DNA of 64,000 bases from Thuidium tamariscinum. Its lineage: Eukaryota; Streptophyta; Bryopsida; Hypnales; Thuidiaceae. Of this stretch, positions 46,868 to 58,810 are shown one piece after another. The stretch covers positions 15,804,053-15,868,052 of the forward strand of contig OX344750.2 of assembly GCA_947034885.2 (NCBI GenBank), read 5' to 3'. A program made the translations under genes and the position numbers. The notes beneath the pieces were generated by a model that worked only from the letters and a program-made list of their open reading frames with translations, ran no database searches and was not told where the DNA came from. The number at the start of each line of letters is the position of its first letter. Position 1 is the first letter of the stretch.

Positions 46868-48907
46868 GGGTGATTGCAAAAAACACCTCTACTTCCCGGG
46901 GTGTAGTATATGCGAAGTTCATTGATCATATGTGAACAAGTCCCTATTATCTAGGGGTTATTATGTTGGTGATTTTTTGGGATTTATGGGAGGCTCACTT
47001 CACCTAAATTTTTAAAGGATATTTATTTTATGTACCGTATCTTTTATTTAAATTTTTTTTGAGTGCCAATTTTTTATACTCTATGTTAATTATAAATACA
47101 ACATAATAGACAGTCATACAAACAATTGACATACAAAGAGTTAAATAACCCTAAATGGTGTATTTGCAAACTATATTCACAATAAGACAAAATCATAGCA
47201 ATTGCAAAAACTAGTATCAATTGCGAAGCTTTTACTAATGAAGCAATGAAGCAAAAACTAGTACCATGAGAAAACAATACACACATTACAATGCAAGTTC
47301 AAGTCTACATGACTCAAGGCAATGCACAAAATTGTAGTGTATGTGTTAACAAACACATAACACACACCATTTACAAGAAGTTTCAAAAAATGAAAAGTAC
47401 ACCATGTCCAAGGTTCCGATTTTCAAATGCAATGATACTAAAGAACTCCAAACTAAGGCCATTATGATGCTTGGACTTGCACATTAAAACAATACAATAT
47501 CAATGAAGGAAGCACATATGAATCATTAGAAAAAAAATGCATACAAATTCTCTTGTATCTCAATGACATGCAAGGGGACATAAAAACCACAAATTTGATG
47601 CTTGAATCTGGTTTCCTAAGTTCAATGACTCTAATTTTCAAGAAAGATTTAGGACAACCTTGGTGTGAAACATTTGGATTCTCCCCCTAATCCTTGTGAA
47701 CTCTAAACCAAATTCAAAGACAAATTTGAAATATCTCAAGAAGATTCACAAAACCACCATCATAAACAAAAACCCTAATGTTCAAAAAACTTCACTGAAC
47801 CCCAATCACACACTCACCCTGCTACTCAATCACTAATTGAACTGACATAAGTGTTTGGCTAGTGAAAGTATCATTCATTCATGGGTTCATTCATCTAAAT
47901 TTAAATTTTCTTGTACACCAAACACATGGAATTCTAGTTGACCTTTAGTAAACCATAAATTCTTACACTTCTATAAATCCAATGTACAGCTCATGAATTT
48001 ATATTGTACTAAATATACTATAGAAAGTTCAAGTTTTTGGAGGGGAATTTAGATGGGGCTACTTTAGAAAAAAGATATTGATAAAATTTTGTATTTTTGT
48101 ATACCCTTCATTATTTTTAAAGTCTAAAAGCCCATTATATGAATGCTAATTTACTTTGCATAATTGTATAAAATTTAGGTTCAAAGCAATTAAAATTACC
48201 TTTCACTAGTTTGCACATCGACATCAAAGAAACGGAGAATGCACCACTATTTGTTGCATTTTCATGATTTTTTTGGGAGTATTTTAAAATTTTAAAATTA
48301 ATTTTTAAAAAATTTGAAAAATACGACTTATGTATACACCTTTTAGACAAAGGTACTCAAGGAAGGAATTGCATTAAAAAATTCTCTAAGTAGGAGAATT
48401 TGAAAAGTGCCACACCTTAAAAAAAACATACCTTCATGTTTTAATTAGGTAAAAATAGTAAAAATAAGTATTTACAAAAATTAAAAAGTGTCCATTTGCA
48501 ACAATTCTATAGAGATGGTCATTCACCAAAAAAATTACCAAAATAATATTTTATATGTTTCAAAATACAAGTAGAAAGGAATTGATTTTGTAGATCTCTA
48601 CACCACATAAAATTAACTATTTTAAAAAATACTTCTTTGGAGAGATAGAAGTTCACTAGAAAACCATCTCATTCAAATTTCATCTCAAAATCATTAAAAA
48701 AAAGTACTCTTTAATATTGAAAACCCCTAAATTGCAAAGTGTGACATTCAATTGGGGTCTATTTTGGGATATAAATTATTTTTGAAAATTATGAAAAAAT
48801 TACAAATATTGAATCAATTGGAGCCAAAACACAAAATTTATGGCCAAAAAACAAATCATCATGCAACATGTGATACAAAATAGTACAAGTTTTTCTTGCA
48901 ATCACCC
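46868..48907. mobile_element. Family-B ends B8, possible 2-kb composite
   Basis: GGGTGATTGCAAAAAACACC at 46868 and the inverse of GGGTGATTGCAAGAAAAACT ending at 48907 face each other, flanked by TTGC and TTGT (three of four bases equal). The right 0.68 kb (from about 48226) is homologous to B7 and may be an independent copy with a decayed left end. The sequence between, about 46930-48225, is not family-B-like. Confidence 0.5.
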
Positions 48908-50250
48908 TTGTGCCTATTTTGTTTATGATTGGGGTAGTTTACCTTTGTGTTTTGGGGTCATGAGTACATAGAGGGACTTAAAAGTCAGAACTAATTGATA
49001 TTGTCAAACCTAATTAATTGATGTCCTCTTTTAAAGGTATTTGAAGAATTGCCTTTTTAAAACAAAGATGGTTAGGAATGGATATTAGCTATTTTTTTCA
49101 TTTTGAGATAGATTTTCATTCAATTTTCTTCCTATTCTTGCATTGGACCTAATTCTAAAGATCATTTCTTAATACAAGGATTCCATTTCTTGGTTTTTGT
49201 AGAGCTCTTTTGCTTGTTTGTTCTTTGTCTATAATACCTCAAGGTATTTTGAGATTGTATTATTCAAACTTGTGCTTTATGTTAAATTCAAACTAGGTAT
49301 GCCATCAAGGTGATGGAATTGAGATTGATTGGTGAGATGAGTTTTCACATTATATAGGCTCATCTAAAATGCTCCGATGGTTGTTTTATCTTCTAGGTTT
49401 TTTTTCCTTGACTAGACTTTAGAATACTACCTTTGCACTTCCTAATGACTATAAGTTCATTGCACTTGAGATAATATGTATTTATCTTTTTTTGTAATGT
49501 GTTGTTGTTGAAGATGGAACTCTTTTTTCTACTCTATTTTTAGTTTTCATCTTAAATATGGATTCATGAGTTGTTCACTAATATTATTGGTGCTTTCTTG
49601 TAGAATATTCACACAATGTGTGATTTTTTAACTAATGAATTTTTTGTATTTTGGACAAAGGCCTAAATATATAGCTTAGGGAAGCACTAGCAAAAATCAT
49701 AGAAACTATGTGCAATAAAAAATAGGGTATATTATATTCAATCTCAATAAATTTTGTAAATAAAGTACATGTAATATACATTGATGTAGTATTGTGAAAC
49801 ATTGTTTTAAATAACTTAGCATAAGATATAATATCAAAGAAATAATGTAATCAATATATATAAAATACCATAGAAGGGTTGAATTGTAAACTCCAATAGT
49901 TAGTAGCTCTTACCAATTTTATCTTGATAAAAAGTAAATACTTTCTATTCAAAGTTCATAGATGAATGATTGGGAGGCCACACGACAATGTTAGAAAAGC
50001 ATATGGTATCCAATCGTAGTTACTTTCTATATCCAATGTGGTGCATGAGTTTTTGGATCTATAGTTTCCAATGCAAGGGAAAGACATGTAGGCATTTCCA
50101 AATTCAATTTGCCTCTCTTTTGTGTAGTAGTAGTTTTTTGTTTTGGATTCAAAAATTTGAGGTTTTGTGATTTTAGTAGTTTTTTGTTTTGGCAATTCTT
50201 GGTCAATTAGTGAATTTAGAAGGCTCTTCCCACCCACTAATTCATGAGAT
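48908..50250. other. No gene supported
   Basis: AT-rich sequence with no recognisable exon or delimited element. Short open frames do not resemble known proteins. Confidence 0.4.
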
Positions 50251-50466
50251 CACTAGTAAAAAACCCCGTTTAATGTGACAAAGCCTAATTTTTCTTGATG
50301 GATTTTGCTAGGCATCAAAAGTAACAACCCGTGTTTTATGTCAAGAAAAATGTTCAATACAACATCAATGTTGACATAAAAACACGGGTTGTTACTTTTG
50401 ATGCCTAACAAAATGTGTCAAGAAAAATTAGGCCTTGTCACATTAAACGGGGGTTTCTACAAGTAG
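50251..50466. mobile_element. CACTA-like palindromic MITE D3
   Basis: It begins CACTAGTAAAAAACCCCG and ends in the near-inverse CGGGGGTTTCTACAAGTAG. The arms are about 100 bp, including CCTAATTTTTCTTGA and AACAACCCGTGTTTTATGTC with their inverses. The outermost bases are asymmetric, so the edges are good to a few bases only. Confidence 0.75.
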
Positions 50467-51850
50467 ATCATAAAGATGGATTGGGTAATGATGACTAATT
50501 TTTGAATTCATCATAGAATTCTTGGCCTAATTAGTAAGTTGTGAAGGCTCTTCCCACCCAAATTTTTGCATTACGAAACGGCTTCTTTTTGGATTCAAGT
50601 CTTTTCTAATGCCTCCTAGGTAACTTTGTTTTTGTTGTTTTTCTTCTATACACGTGTTTCAACATTTGTTTTAGACAATTCAACTTTTGCTTTAGGTATA
50701 TTTCTAAATTCTATGCCATGTATTCTAAACAACAACCTAATATAGAGAGGAACACAAAACATCATAGAGGCCCTAAACAATCATGACATTTTATCTATGA
50801 AAAGCACCAACTATAGTAGTAGAACATGAACAACATAAAATAATGGATTTGTAAAATCTCTATAAATTCATACAAAACATGAATTTCGCTATATCAAAGA
50901 GAGCATATATTGAATTTGTTCATAATGGTTAAGGATTTAGGATAAAAACAAATTAAAAAATATTTATAAAATATAGTCATAAAAAAGATGATTCTATACA
51001 TTTACATGTAAATGAACAAGCAATTTATTAAAAAAAATTCAAAGTTTAGGGCATCAAAGCATGGAGAAGATTGATGGAATAAATTCAATGCAATGACAAG
51101 GTTACCCAATGACAATTGATAAGGTATCAAGTCCAACTTCAAATGCTTGGGAGCCCTTTTAAACACCACCATAATCTTTTGTCCTTATTATGGCCTTTGG
51201 TGTGGTTCAAGAATCCCTTGAGGTACAACTCCTTCAAGAGTTTTCAAAGAATTTACTATCAATCCTAAAAGCTCATTACATTGCTCAATTTACTTTGGTT
51301 GCATACAAGGGATTACATCATAAAACACAATTAGATACAAACATACAAATTAAATTCTTTTACTATCTATAAGACATGATATCTTAATTGCCCATAATCT
51401 TCAACTTCAAACTCACTTCAAAAGAATTCTTAGTAGTAGTAGGAAATCAAGCCCTTTATCAAATAAAAGAACTTCTTCCTATATAATGCATGAAAAACTT
51501 GATAGTGGAAAGCAAAGAAGGTAGTTGAAAATACATTGTAAACAATATTTGAAAAATCATGGTTTATATTATGTAGAACAAAAGACCCTTGAATTACTAC
51601 TGGCTTAAAAAATAGAGATAACATTCAATATTAAACTACATAATCTATAAATCTATCAACAAAGTTTGTTCATGATGACAATAGAGATCAATATCTTCTA
51701 TATTGACTAGTGTAGTTCAAAGATCTATTGCATAATTAAACTACACATGTCATATATTCAATTTTAGAGATTAAGAGCTAAGCTAGATACAAATGCTGAT
51801 GTAGTTTTCAATTCTTTCTTGTAGCCTATTTGTAGAATTCGTCCTCCATA
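50467..51850. other. No gene supported
   Basis: AT-rich sequence without recognisable exons or element ends. Confidence 0.4.
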
Positions 51851-53567
51851 CACTACAAGGAAAACTACGTCCTATTTGACAAAATTCTATCAACTCTGCT
51901 GTAGATTAGGAGTACCTGTTTCGGACACTTTTTTGACAAAATTCTGTCAATTTGATTGTTAATTCGGACAAAGATACACATCAACAAGTCTTCCTCTCAC
52001 TCCTTTGCCACCATGGATTTTTTTTCATGTCACTTATTCCAAAAAATTATTTTCCAAGGACTAAATAAAATAGTTCAAATAATGGTTAGAAAAAAATTGG
52101 ATGAAATTTTGTCAAATAGATGATAAATTCTTACATGAAATAATTTTGGATGATTTAATTTAAGAAAAAAGTTTAATCAACTTTAAAAAATGTTGACCAA
52201 AACAAATTAAAATCATGGAATTAATTTATTCACTAAATTGTTTTACTCCATGAACCATTTGTATTTTGTGAAACAAATGGAGAAAAGAAGCTCTTTATAT
52301 ACACATATGGAGGTAGGAGGTCGATCAACTCATATGGGATATATATGAATTCTTGAAGTTGTGAGAGCTCATAGTTAAGTTAAAAATGAAAAATTTTGTA
52401 TTAAAACTAGGACTTTAAACCTCATTTAAGCATAGTAGAATGTCTTTTTTTTAAAACATTTGAACTAAGACTAGTTTGAATATGAATTGAAGTTTCAAGT
52501 TCAAAAATCTGTTTGACATTTCAAATTGTCAATCAAAAGTTATGAACAGATTTCAAAGAGGAAGTTTGAAAAAATATAATAAGAACAATTTCAAACACCT
52601 CTTTGAGATTCCATAACTTTTGATTGAAAACTTGAAATGTCAAATGTTTTTTTGTAAACAAAACTTTAATTGATTTTTTAAACTAATTTTAGTTCAATTT
52701 TTTTTGAAAAAACACATTATACTATACCTAAATGAGGTCTGAAGTCTTAGTTTTAACACAATTCCTATCTCTAACTTAACACTAAGTTAGAAATAGGAAT
52801 TGTGTTAAAACTAGGACTTCAGACTTCACTTAGGCATAGTATAATGTATTTTTTCAAAAATATTGAACTGAAATTAGTTAAAAAATCAATTAAAGTTTTA
52901 TTTACAATAATGATTCTAACATTTTGAGTTTCCAATCAAAAGTTATGGAATTTCAAAGAGGTGTTGAAATTGTTCTTATTATATTTTTTCAAACTTCCTC
53001 TTTAAAATTTGTCCATAACTTTTGATTGGCAATTTGAAATGTCAAACAAAAATTTTGGACTTAAAACTCCAATTCATATTCAAACTAATTTAAATTCAAA
53101 TATTTTTGAAAAAAGACATTCTACTAAGCTTAAATGAGGTCTGAAATCCTAGTTTTAATACAAAATTTTGGGTTTTTAACTTAATTATGAGCTCTCACAA
53201 CTTCAAGAATTTGTATAAGCCACATGGATTGGCCGACCTCCTAACACTTCAAATATATGGAAAGAGATTTATTCCTCTATAAACAAATAATGCTAAGGTG
53301 TTGATGATGATTGATTGAAGATGATTGGTTAAAAATTGCAATGACATTTTGTATCTAAAATAAAAATTATATGTAAAATCTTGATAGGTTTCTAAGAAGA
53401 CATTAACCTTCTTTGTCAAAACCTGATTGAGAAATTGACAAGAAATTGACAAATATTACAATATTGACCCCATTAACAAAGTGCCAACTTTCAGAAATTG
53501 TGGTTATCATTTCGGACACTTTTCCTGTCAAAAATTCTGTAGATTAGCGCCCATTTTCCTTGTAGTG
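51851..53567. mobile_element. CACTA-like non-autonomous element D4 with nested palindromes
   Basis: It starts CACTACAAGGAAAACTACG and ends with the inverse CATTTTCCTTGTAGTG, with an ATA duplication on both sides. CACTA ends and a 3-bp duplication identify the superfamily. From about 52355 to 53210 the interior is one long inverted repeat centred near 52785. Each arm is itself a palindrome, for example ATCAAAAGTTATG and CATAACTTTTGAT within 52510-52640 and again within 52925-53050. No transposase frame. Confidence 0.85.
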
Positions 53568-53977
53568 ATAGGATGATTAGCAATTGATACCTATTGTGCT
53601 CATACTAAAGATTCATATTTACTCAAGGATTTGAAAAAACATGTTCAAAATTTTCACTATAAGAAAATCACTTTTTTGGTGCTATTTCCAAAAAACATAT
53701 TCTACTTTCTAAGATGTCACATGTTAAGTAGTGAATGGTTGTGAGAGTGAATTTGATGTGATGTTGTAGAAAATGTGTGTGGCAAAGTTGGTGAATAAGT
53801 AGATGTCACCATAAACAAACATGTTCATAATGATGTTTGAAAAAACAAGTTTATATTTATTTGTGATGTCCCAAAAGTATAAACTACTATGTCAACAAAT
53901 AGATCCATTTTAACTATAGATAAGTTAATAAAAAATTGCTATGGTCTATAGTAAAATATTGACCATATGTAAAAAAT
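53568..53977. other. No feature seen
   Basis: AT-rich spacer between D4 and A8. Confidence 0.5.
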
Positions 53978-54917
53978 TTAACCCCTAAATCCCTGACAGC
54001 GTTTTCACCCAAAAAAATGCTCCAAAACTGCCATTTCTAATACAAGAGCAATTTTTTTTTTCAAAACACATTTTTGACTCATGTAACCGTAGGATCTTGT
54101 AGTAAGGTGGTTTGTAAACATGTGGAAAAAATTTCAGAAATTTCCACCATGTAGATTGCAAGATATAAGCATTTGAATTGACAAAAACTGTTTTTTTAAT
54201 CCCTGCGAAAATCCGGGCAGCTGCACTTCACAAGGTCACATTTGTGTGAAAAAAAATTCAGAATGGTGGTTACTCTTTGAATTCATACTTCAAAGCAAGT
54301 TGGCTACATTCTCAAAAAATTTCAAACCATTTGGAATTGTACAACATATAGGAAAAAATAAGTAAGTAGAAAGAAGTAAAAAATGAGCCAAAATACTAAA
54401 TTGTGAACATTTTATTCATGGAATTGAAAATTTTCAATCCCAATGGTTAAAATGTTGAAATGAACAATCTACAACTTTTTTTAAATTTTTTTCAAAAATA
54501 TGAAAAATTGAATTAAATGAAGAATTTCAAACTTTTTTTGGACTGTAGAGATTCTGTAACTGGCCGCAAACTACCCCAAACTCAAAATCTTCATAACTTT
54601 TGAATCATTGATTGGAATGGATTGATTCAAAGCTTCCCATATCTGTATAATCCTAAAGAATCAATTTGAAATTCCACTTTTCAAAAAAAAGTTTTTTCAT
54701 CTGCTTGGACTGCCCGCCGAGCAAACAAAGTGACATATCATGCCATAACTTTTTATCCACAAAGTCAAAAGTTATGAAAATTGTTGGGCCTTAAAGCTAC
54801 TCCTTGGACACACATTGTATCAAAATTTCAAAGAAAACAAATAAAAACTCCATCCATAGTGAGCTGCCCAAAAAATCTATAATCTCAAAAAATGTTGTTC
54901 AGGGATTTAGGGGTTAA
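53978..54917. mobile_element. TTAA-flanked, piggyBac-like element A8
   Basis: It is 940 bp long. Both ends read TTAACCCCTAAATCCCTGA inward, a perfect 19-bp inverted repeat. Subterminal TAACCGTAGGATCTTGTAGT lies near the left end. The interior groups with A1 and A5. Confidence 0.87.
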
Positions 54918-56004
54918 AAAAAGGGTAGCTACATGGCATGTTTTGCAAAAAAAAAGGGAAATGGATAGGTGTACAATATGGATGAAAAGAAGTGATCTCT
55001 ATACAAGTGAGGTAGTAGGAAGAGAAATAATACATATGGGATATACAAAGTAAAAATCATATTTATAATAAAATGTCTAGATCAATATAATTTAGATGTT
55101 TGAAACAACACTGAGGTGTCTTAAACAACATCTAAACATTTGAAACATTGTTTACATGTACAATGGTCAAGTTACTATATTTTGGTAATCCCGTATCTTT
55201 TGTTTCACTATAGATAGAGAGTAGATATAAATATGATTTCTCTACTCTTCATCCTCCGATAACTTTCAATGAAGCAATTCCTTCATTTTGCAATCAAAAA
55301 TTCTTTTAATGATAGATGGTAAAATTTGTTGAATTTAACAATTATACTTTTTCATTTTTATTTTATTTTTTTGGTTGATTTTGCCTTATAGGTAGGATAT
55401 GCATCAATTAATGTTTCAAAAGATGTCTAATTTGACACCTCAAAAAGCAACATCAAAATTTTCAAACAATACAAAAGCACGTTGACAAGGCATGCCATGT
55501 CAATATAATTTAAGGGTTCACATAAGTTTTTTTTCCCTAGTCCACATTACATCTTTGGTTAAGATAGTATTGGATGAAAAAATGTCACATGTGGCATTGC
55601 TTGACCCAGAAAAGTTTATGTAGAGTTTAATACCTCTCCACGTGTAGCCCTTTGCAAAGCTTGCAAGATCCCATTTTATTGGATATTAGAAAAAAAACAA
55701 GTTGAAATCAAGTGCTTTACTTAAGATTTTTAGACACTTTCTGTTGTCCATTGTAATGGATTTTAGATAACATCAATGCTGATCCAAAAATTTTCAAAGT
55801 AGATGTTTCTACATATTTTATCAAATGTTCAAGAAAACATGAGTTTCTTATAATGTTTCTTTACAAGATTATTATGAAAAGATTCTTGATAAGGCATCCT
55901 CAAGAATAAAACAAGCTTAGAAGACAAAAAAAAACTTTTGATGCATACTTGCTTGAATATATACCTACAATTACTCTAGTTTGAACCATTTTAGACAACA
56001 TATT
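54918..56004. other. No gene supported
   Basis: AT-rich sequence. No recognisable protein or element ends. Confidence 0.4.
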
Positions 56005-56060
56005 GAATATACAATACAATACACAATATACAATACAATACACAATATACAATATATAAT
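56005..56060. repeat. Tandem repeat of about 19 bp, three units
   Basis: The unit ATACAATACAATACACAAT occurs twice, followed by a partial unit that runs directly into the truncated start of D5. Confidence 0.85.
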
Positions 56061-56937
56061 ACAAGGAAAACTGTGTCCTATTTGACAGAAATTTTGACAA
56101 AATTCTGTCAATTGTGTTGTAGATTAGGAGACCTTGTTTCGGACACTTAATTGATAGAATTTTGTCAATTTGGCTAACAACTCGAACAAAAAAACATGTC
56201 AACAAGTTTTCCTCTCACTCCTTTGCCTCTGTGGATTTTTTAATTTCCATGTCACTTAATCCAAAAAACTATTTTTCAAGGATTTAATAAAATAGTACAA
56301 ATAATGGTTAGAAAAAAATTGGATGAAATTTTGTCAAATGGATGATAAATTCTTACATGAAATAATTTTGGATGATTAAAAAAATTTAATTTTTTTTATC
56401 AACTTCCAAGAATGTTGACCAAAACAAATTTAAATCATGGAATTAATTTATTCACTAAATTGTTTTACTCCATGAAACATTTATATTTTGTGAAATGAAT
56501 AGAAAAAAGAAACTCTTTATGTATGTATACGGAGGTAGGAGGTTGGCCAACCCATATGGGATATGTGAATTTTTGAAGTGTGAGAGCTCATAGTTAAGTT
56601 AAAAACCCAAAATTTTGTATTAAAACTAGGACTTTAAACCTCATTTAAGCATAGTAGAATGTTTTTTTCCAAAAACATTTGAAATAAGACTAGTTTGAAT
56701 ATAAATTGGAGTTTCAAGTTCAAAAATCCGTTTGACATTTCAAGTTTCCAATCAAAAATTATGGACAAATTTCAAAGAAGAAGTTTGAAAAAATATAATA
56801 AGAACAATTTCAAACACCTCTTTGAAATTCCATAATTTTTTATTGGAAACTCAAAATGTTAGAATCATTTTTGTAAACAAAACTTTAATTGATTTTTTTA
56901 ACTAATTTCAATTCAATTTTTTTTGAAAAAACACATT
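56061..56937. mobile_element. Truncated relative of D4 (D5)
   Basis: ACAAGGAAAACTGTGTCCTA continues through the left half of D4: the ATTCTGTCAATT motifs, the region matching 52260-52400, and the first sub-palindrome. It stops near 56937 inside AAAAAACACATTA. The leading CACT is missing and the right half is absent. Confidence 0.75.
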
Positions 56938-57420
56938 ACCAAATGGAAATGCTGTCTTTGTATTCCCAAAAGTTGGAGGTGAGTTCACATTGAAAAACAA
57001 GGATACTTTGTCCAAACACTAAGTTGTTTACAAATGCAAGAATAATTGTGCCAAATGCAAGTGTCAATGTTGATGATCCAAAGACCAAAGCAAAACCTTC
57101 AACCCAAAGTGCATGCAACAAATAAAAACCCTTAGGCCTATAAAAAAACTCTAAATCCAAACAATTGTTTGGCAACTTCAAATTCTACACTATAAAAAGT
57201 GAATTGAAAAATTGTAATAAACATTATGTGTGTTGAACTAAAATACAACAAAGAACTTTTTTTGTAGCAAATGCTATTAGCCTTACATTGAAACAAATCA
57301 AAAGAATGAGGCAATAAGTCCAAAGTTCTCACTAGTCCTATCCAAATGAGAATGAAGGTACCTAGAACCCAATAAAAAGATTCCTTATCAAGTACTTTGT
57401 ATGAACACAAATCTTCATCA
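56938..57420 (-). other. Possible decayed membrane-protein frames
   Basis: Two overlapping minus-strand frames (57410-57138 and 57181-56936) are rich in Phe, Leu and Ile (for example GTFILIWIGLVRTLDLL and ALVFGSSTLTLAFG) and would need a frameshift to join. I recognise no family. AT-rich DNA often produces such frames by chance, so this is weak. Confidence 0.2.
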
Positions 57421-58080
57421 TATAACCTTCATTATGTTATACATTTACAACTCAATGTTTTTTTTCTTGGAACAATAGAATTTTAGATGCCCACACTCTT
57501 AACACACTTATGAATATATGAGTTTGGGCATGCTATAATTGTGTAACACCAATAGTAAATCTCTAAAAAATCCCTAGATTTATTGAATTGTCTACATTCT
57601 ATCATCCATACAATTTTTTTTTGTCCACATCCAAATTTACTATAATATTAAAAAAATGAAAGACCTCTACTTGTCAAGACTAACTTGTTAACACAAATTC
57701 CTACTATATGATGTTTTTATCAATAATTTAATTTATATATAATAGAATATGTAGCATTTCATGAACTTTGTAGTGACCCTACTAATTATATAAAAATTTC
57801 CCCTTTAAATTAAATAAACCCTATCTTTTAAGCTTTGAGTGCGCAACTAATGTTCACGAAAATCGAGACCCTCTTGCACTCATTCCGATCAAACTATCAT
57901 TAAAAATAAGATCAACCGTACCGATTGATAGTGAAGATAGCTTTAAAACAATAAAAAAAATGAACAAATGATTTGACTTTACGTACTATTGAAAAGATTA
58001 TAAGAGTCAACAGAACACAACCTTTCAAATTGGAGAGACCAGATTTGAGGCGCTTGAACACTCAAGAGTTACCTCATGTA
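57421..58080. other. Intergenic AT-rich sequence upstream of the GTP cyclohydrolase gene
   Basis: No gene seen. The AT-rich composition ends abruptly near 58080. Confidence 0.5.
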
Positions 58081-58542
58081 GTTTTCTCAAAGTTGATAGT
58101 GATCTCCGCAAGGACCTCTCCTACTTGGGCATTCCCTTAATTTCCGGGAATGCTCCGGGAGAGGAAGCCGAGGGAACCGTACCGCATCTCATCAGGGTGC
58201 GGCGGCCGTGGCCGCAACGGAGGCTGCGCATCATCAGTGAATGGACCTCAGCAACTGAACCCGTGCCCGCGACCCTGGCGCCTTCAAAGCGCAACTAGAA
58301 AACGCGACGTGAGAGCGTAGCGCAATAGCCCGAATTGCCCAAATTGCCGCGAGACCGCCCGTCGTCCAGTCCCCCGCTGCGCCATTTCGTCGCTAGCGGC
58401 GAAGCGCTGCGCCGCTGTACTCTGTTCTCCTTCATCTTCTTCTTCTTTGAGCTTTGCCTTTTCCGTTTTGGTATTAGGCCTCGTCGTCCTTCCTTTGTTG
58501 CGCCGTGCGCGTGCCGTGTGAGCCACGGAGTAGGCAGGGGCG
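58081..58542 (+). promoter_or_regulatory. GC-rich promoter and 5' leader region of GTP cyclohydrolase I
   Basis: Composition changes from strongly AT-rich to GC-rich with frequent CpG (GCGGCGGCCGTGGCCGCAAC). This resembles a CpG-island-like promoter extending into exon 1. No TATA box was recognised, so the transcription start cannot be fixed. Confidence 0.55.
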
Positions 58543-58810
58543 ATGTGTGTGATGGGGCTGCAAGCCGAGCAACAGGCGGTGGAGTCCTGGGTGGTGGACG
58601 AGCTCGGCAGCAGCCACGAGAACGGCGAAACCAGCGAAGATAGTAGCGACGTCTCCACCATCGCGTCTGTCCATGGAGACCCCTCTTCCCTCCTGGACAT
58701 GATGTCCGCAGTCAAGCTCCTCCTGGAAGGACTCGGGGAGGATGTCACCCGAGACGGGCTCCTCAAAACCCCGCTGCGCGTCGCGCAAGCATTCCAGGGC
58801 GCCACCAAAG
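58543..58810 (+). CDS. GCH1: GCH1 exon 1
   Basis: It runs from ATG to CCAAAG before donor GTTTGC and encodes residues 1-89 plus one base. The first 45 residues are acidic and serine-rich without a transit-peptide look, fitting a cytosolic enzyme. Confidence 0.88.
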
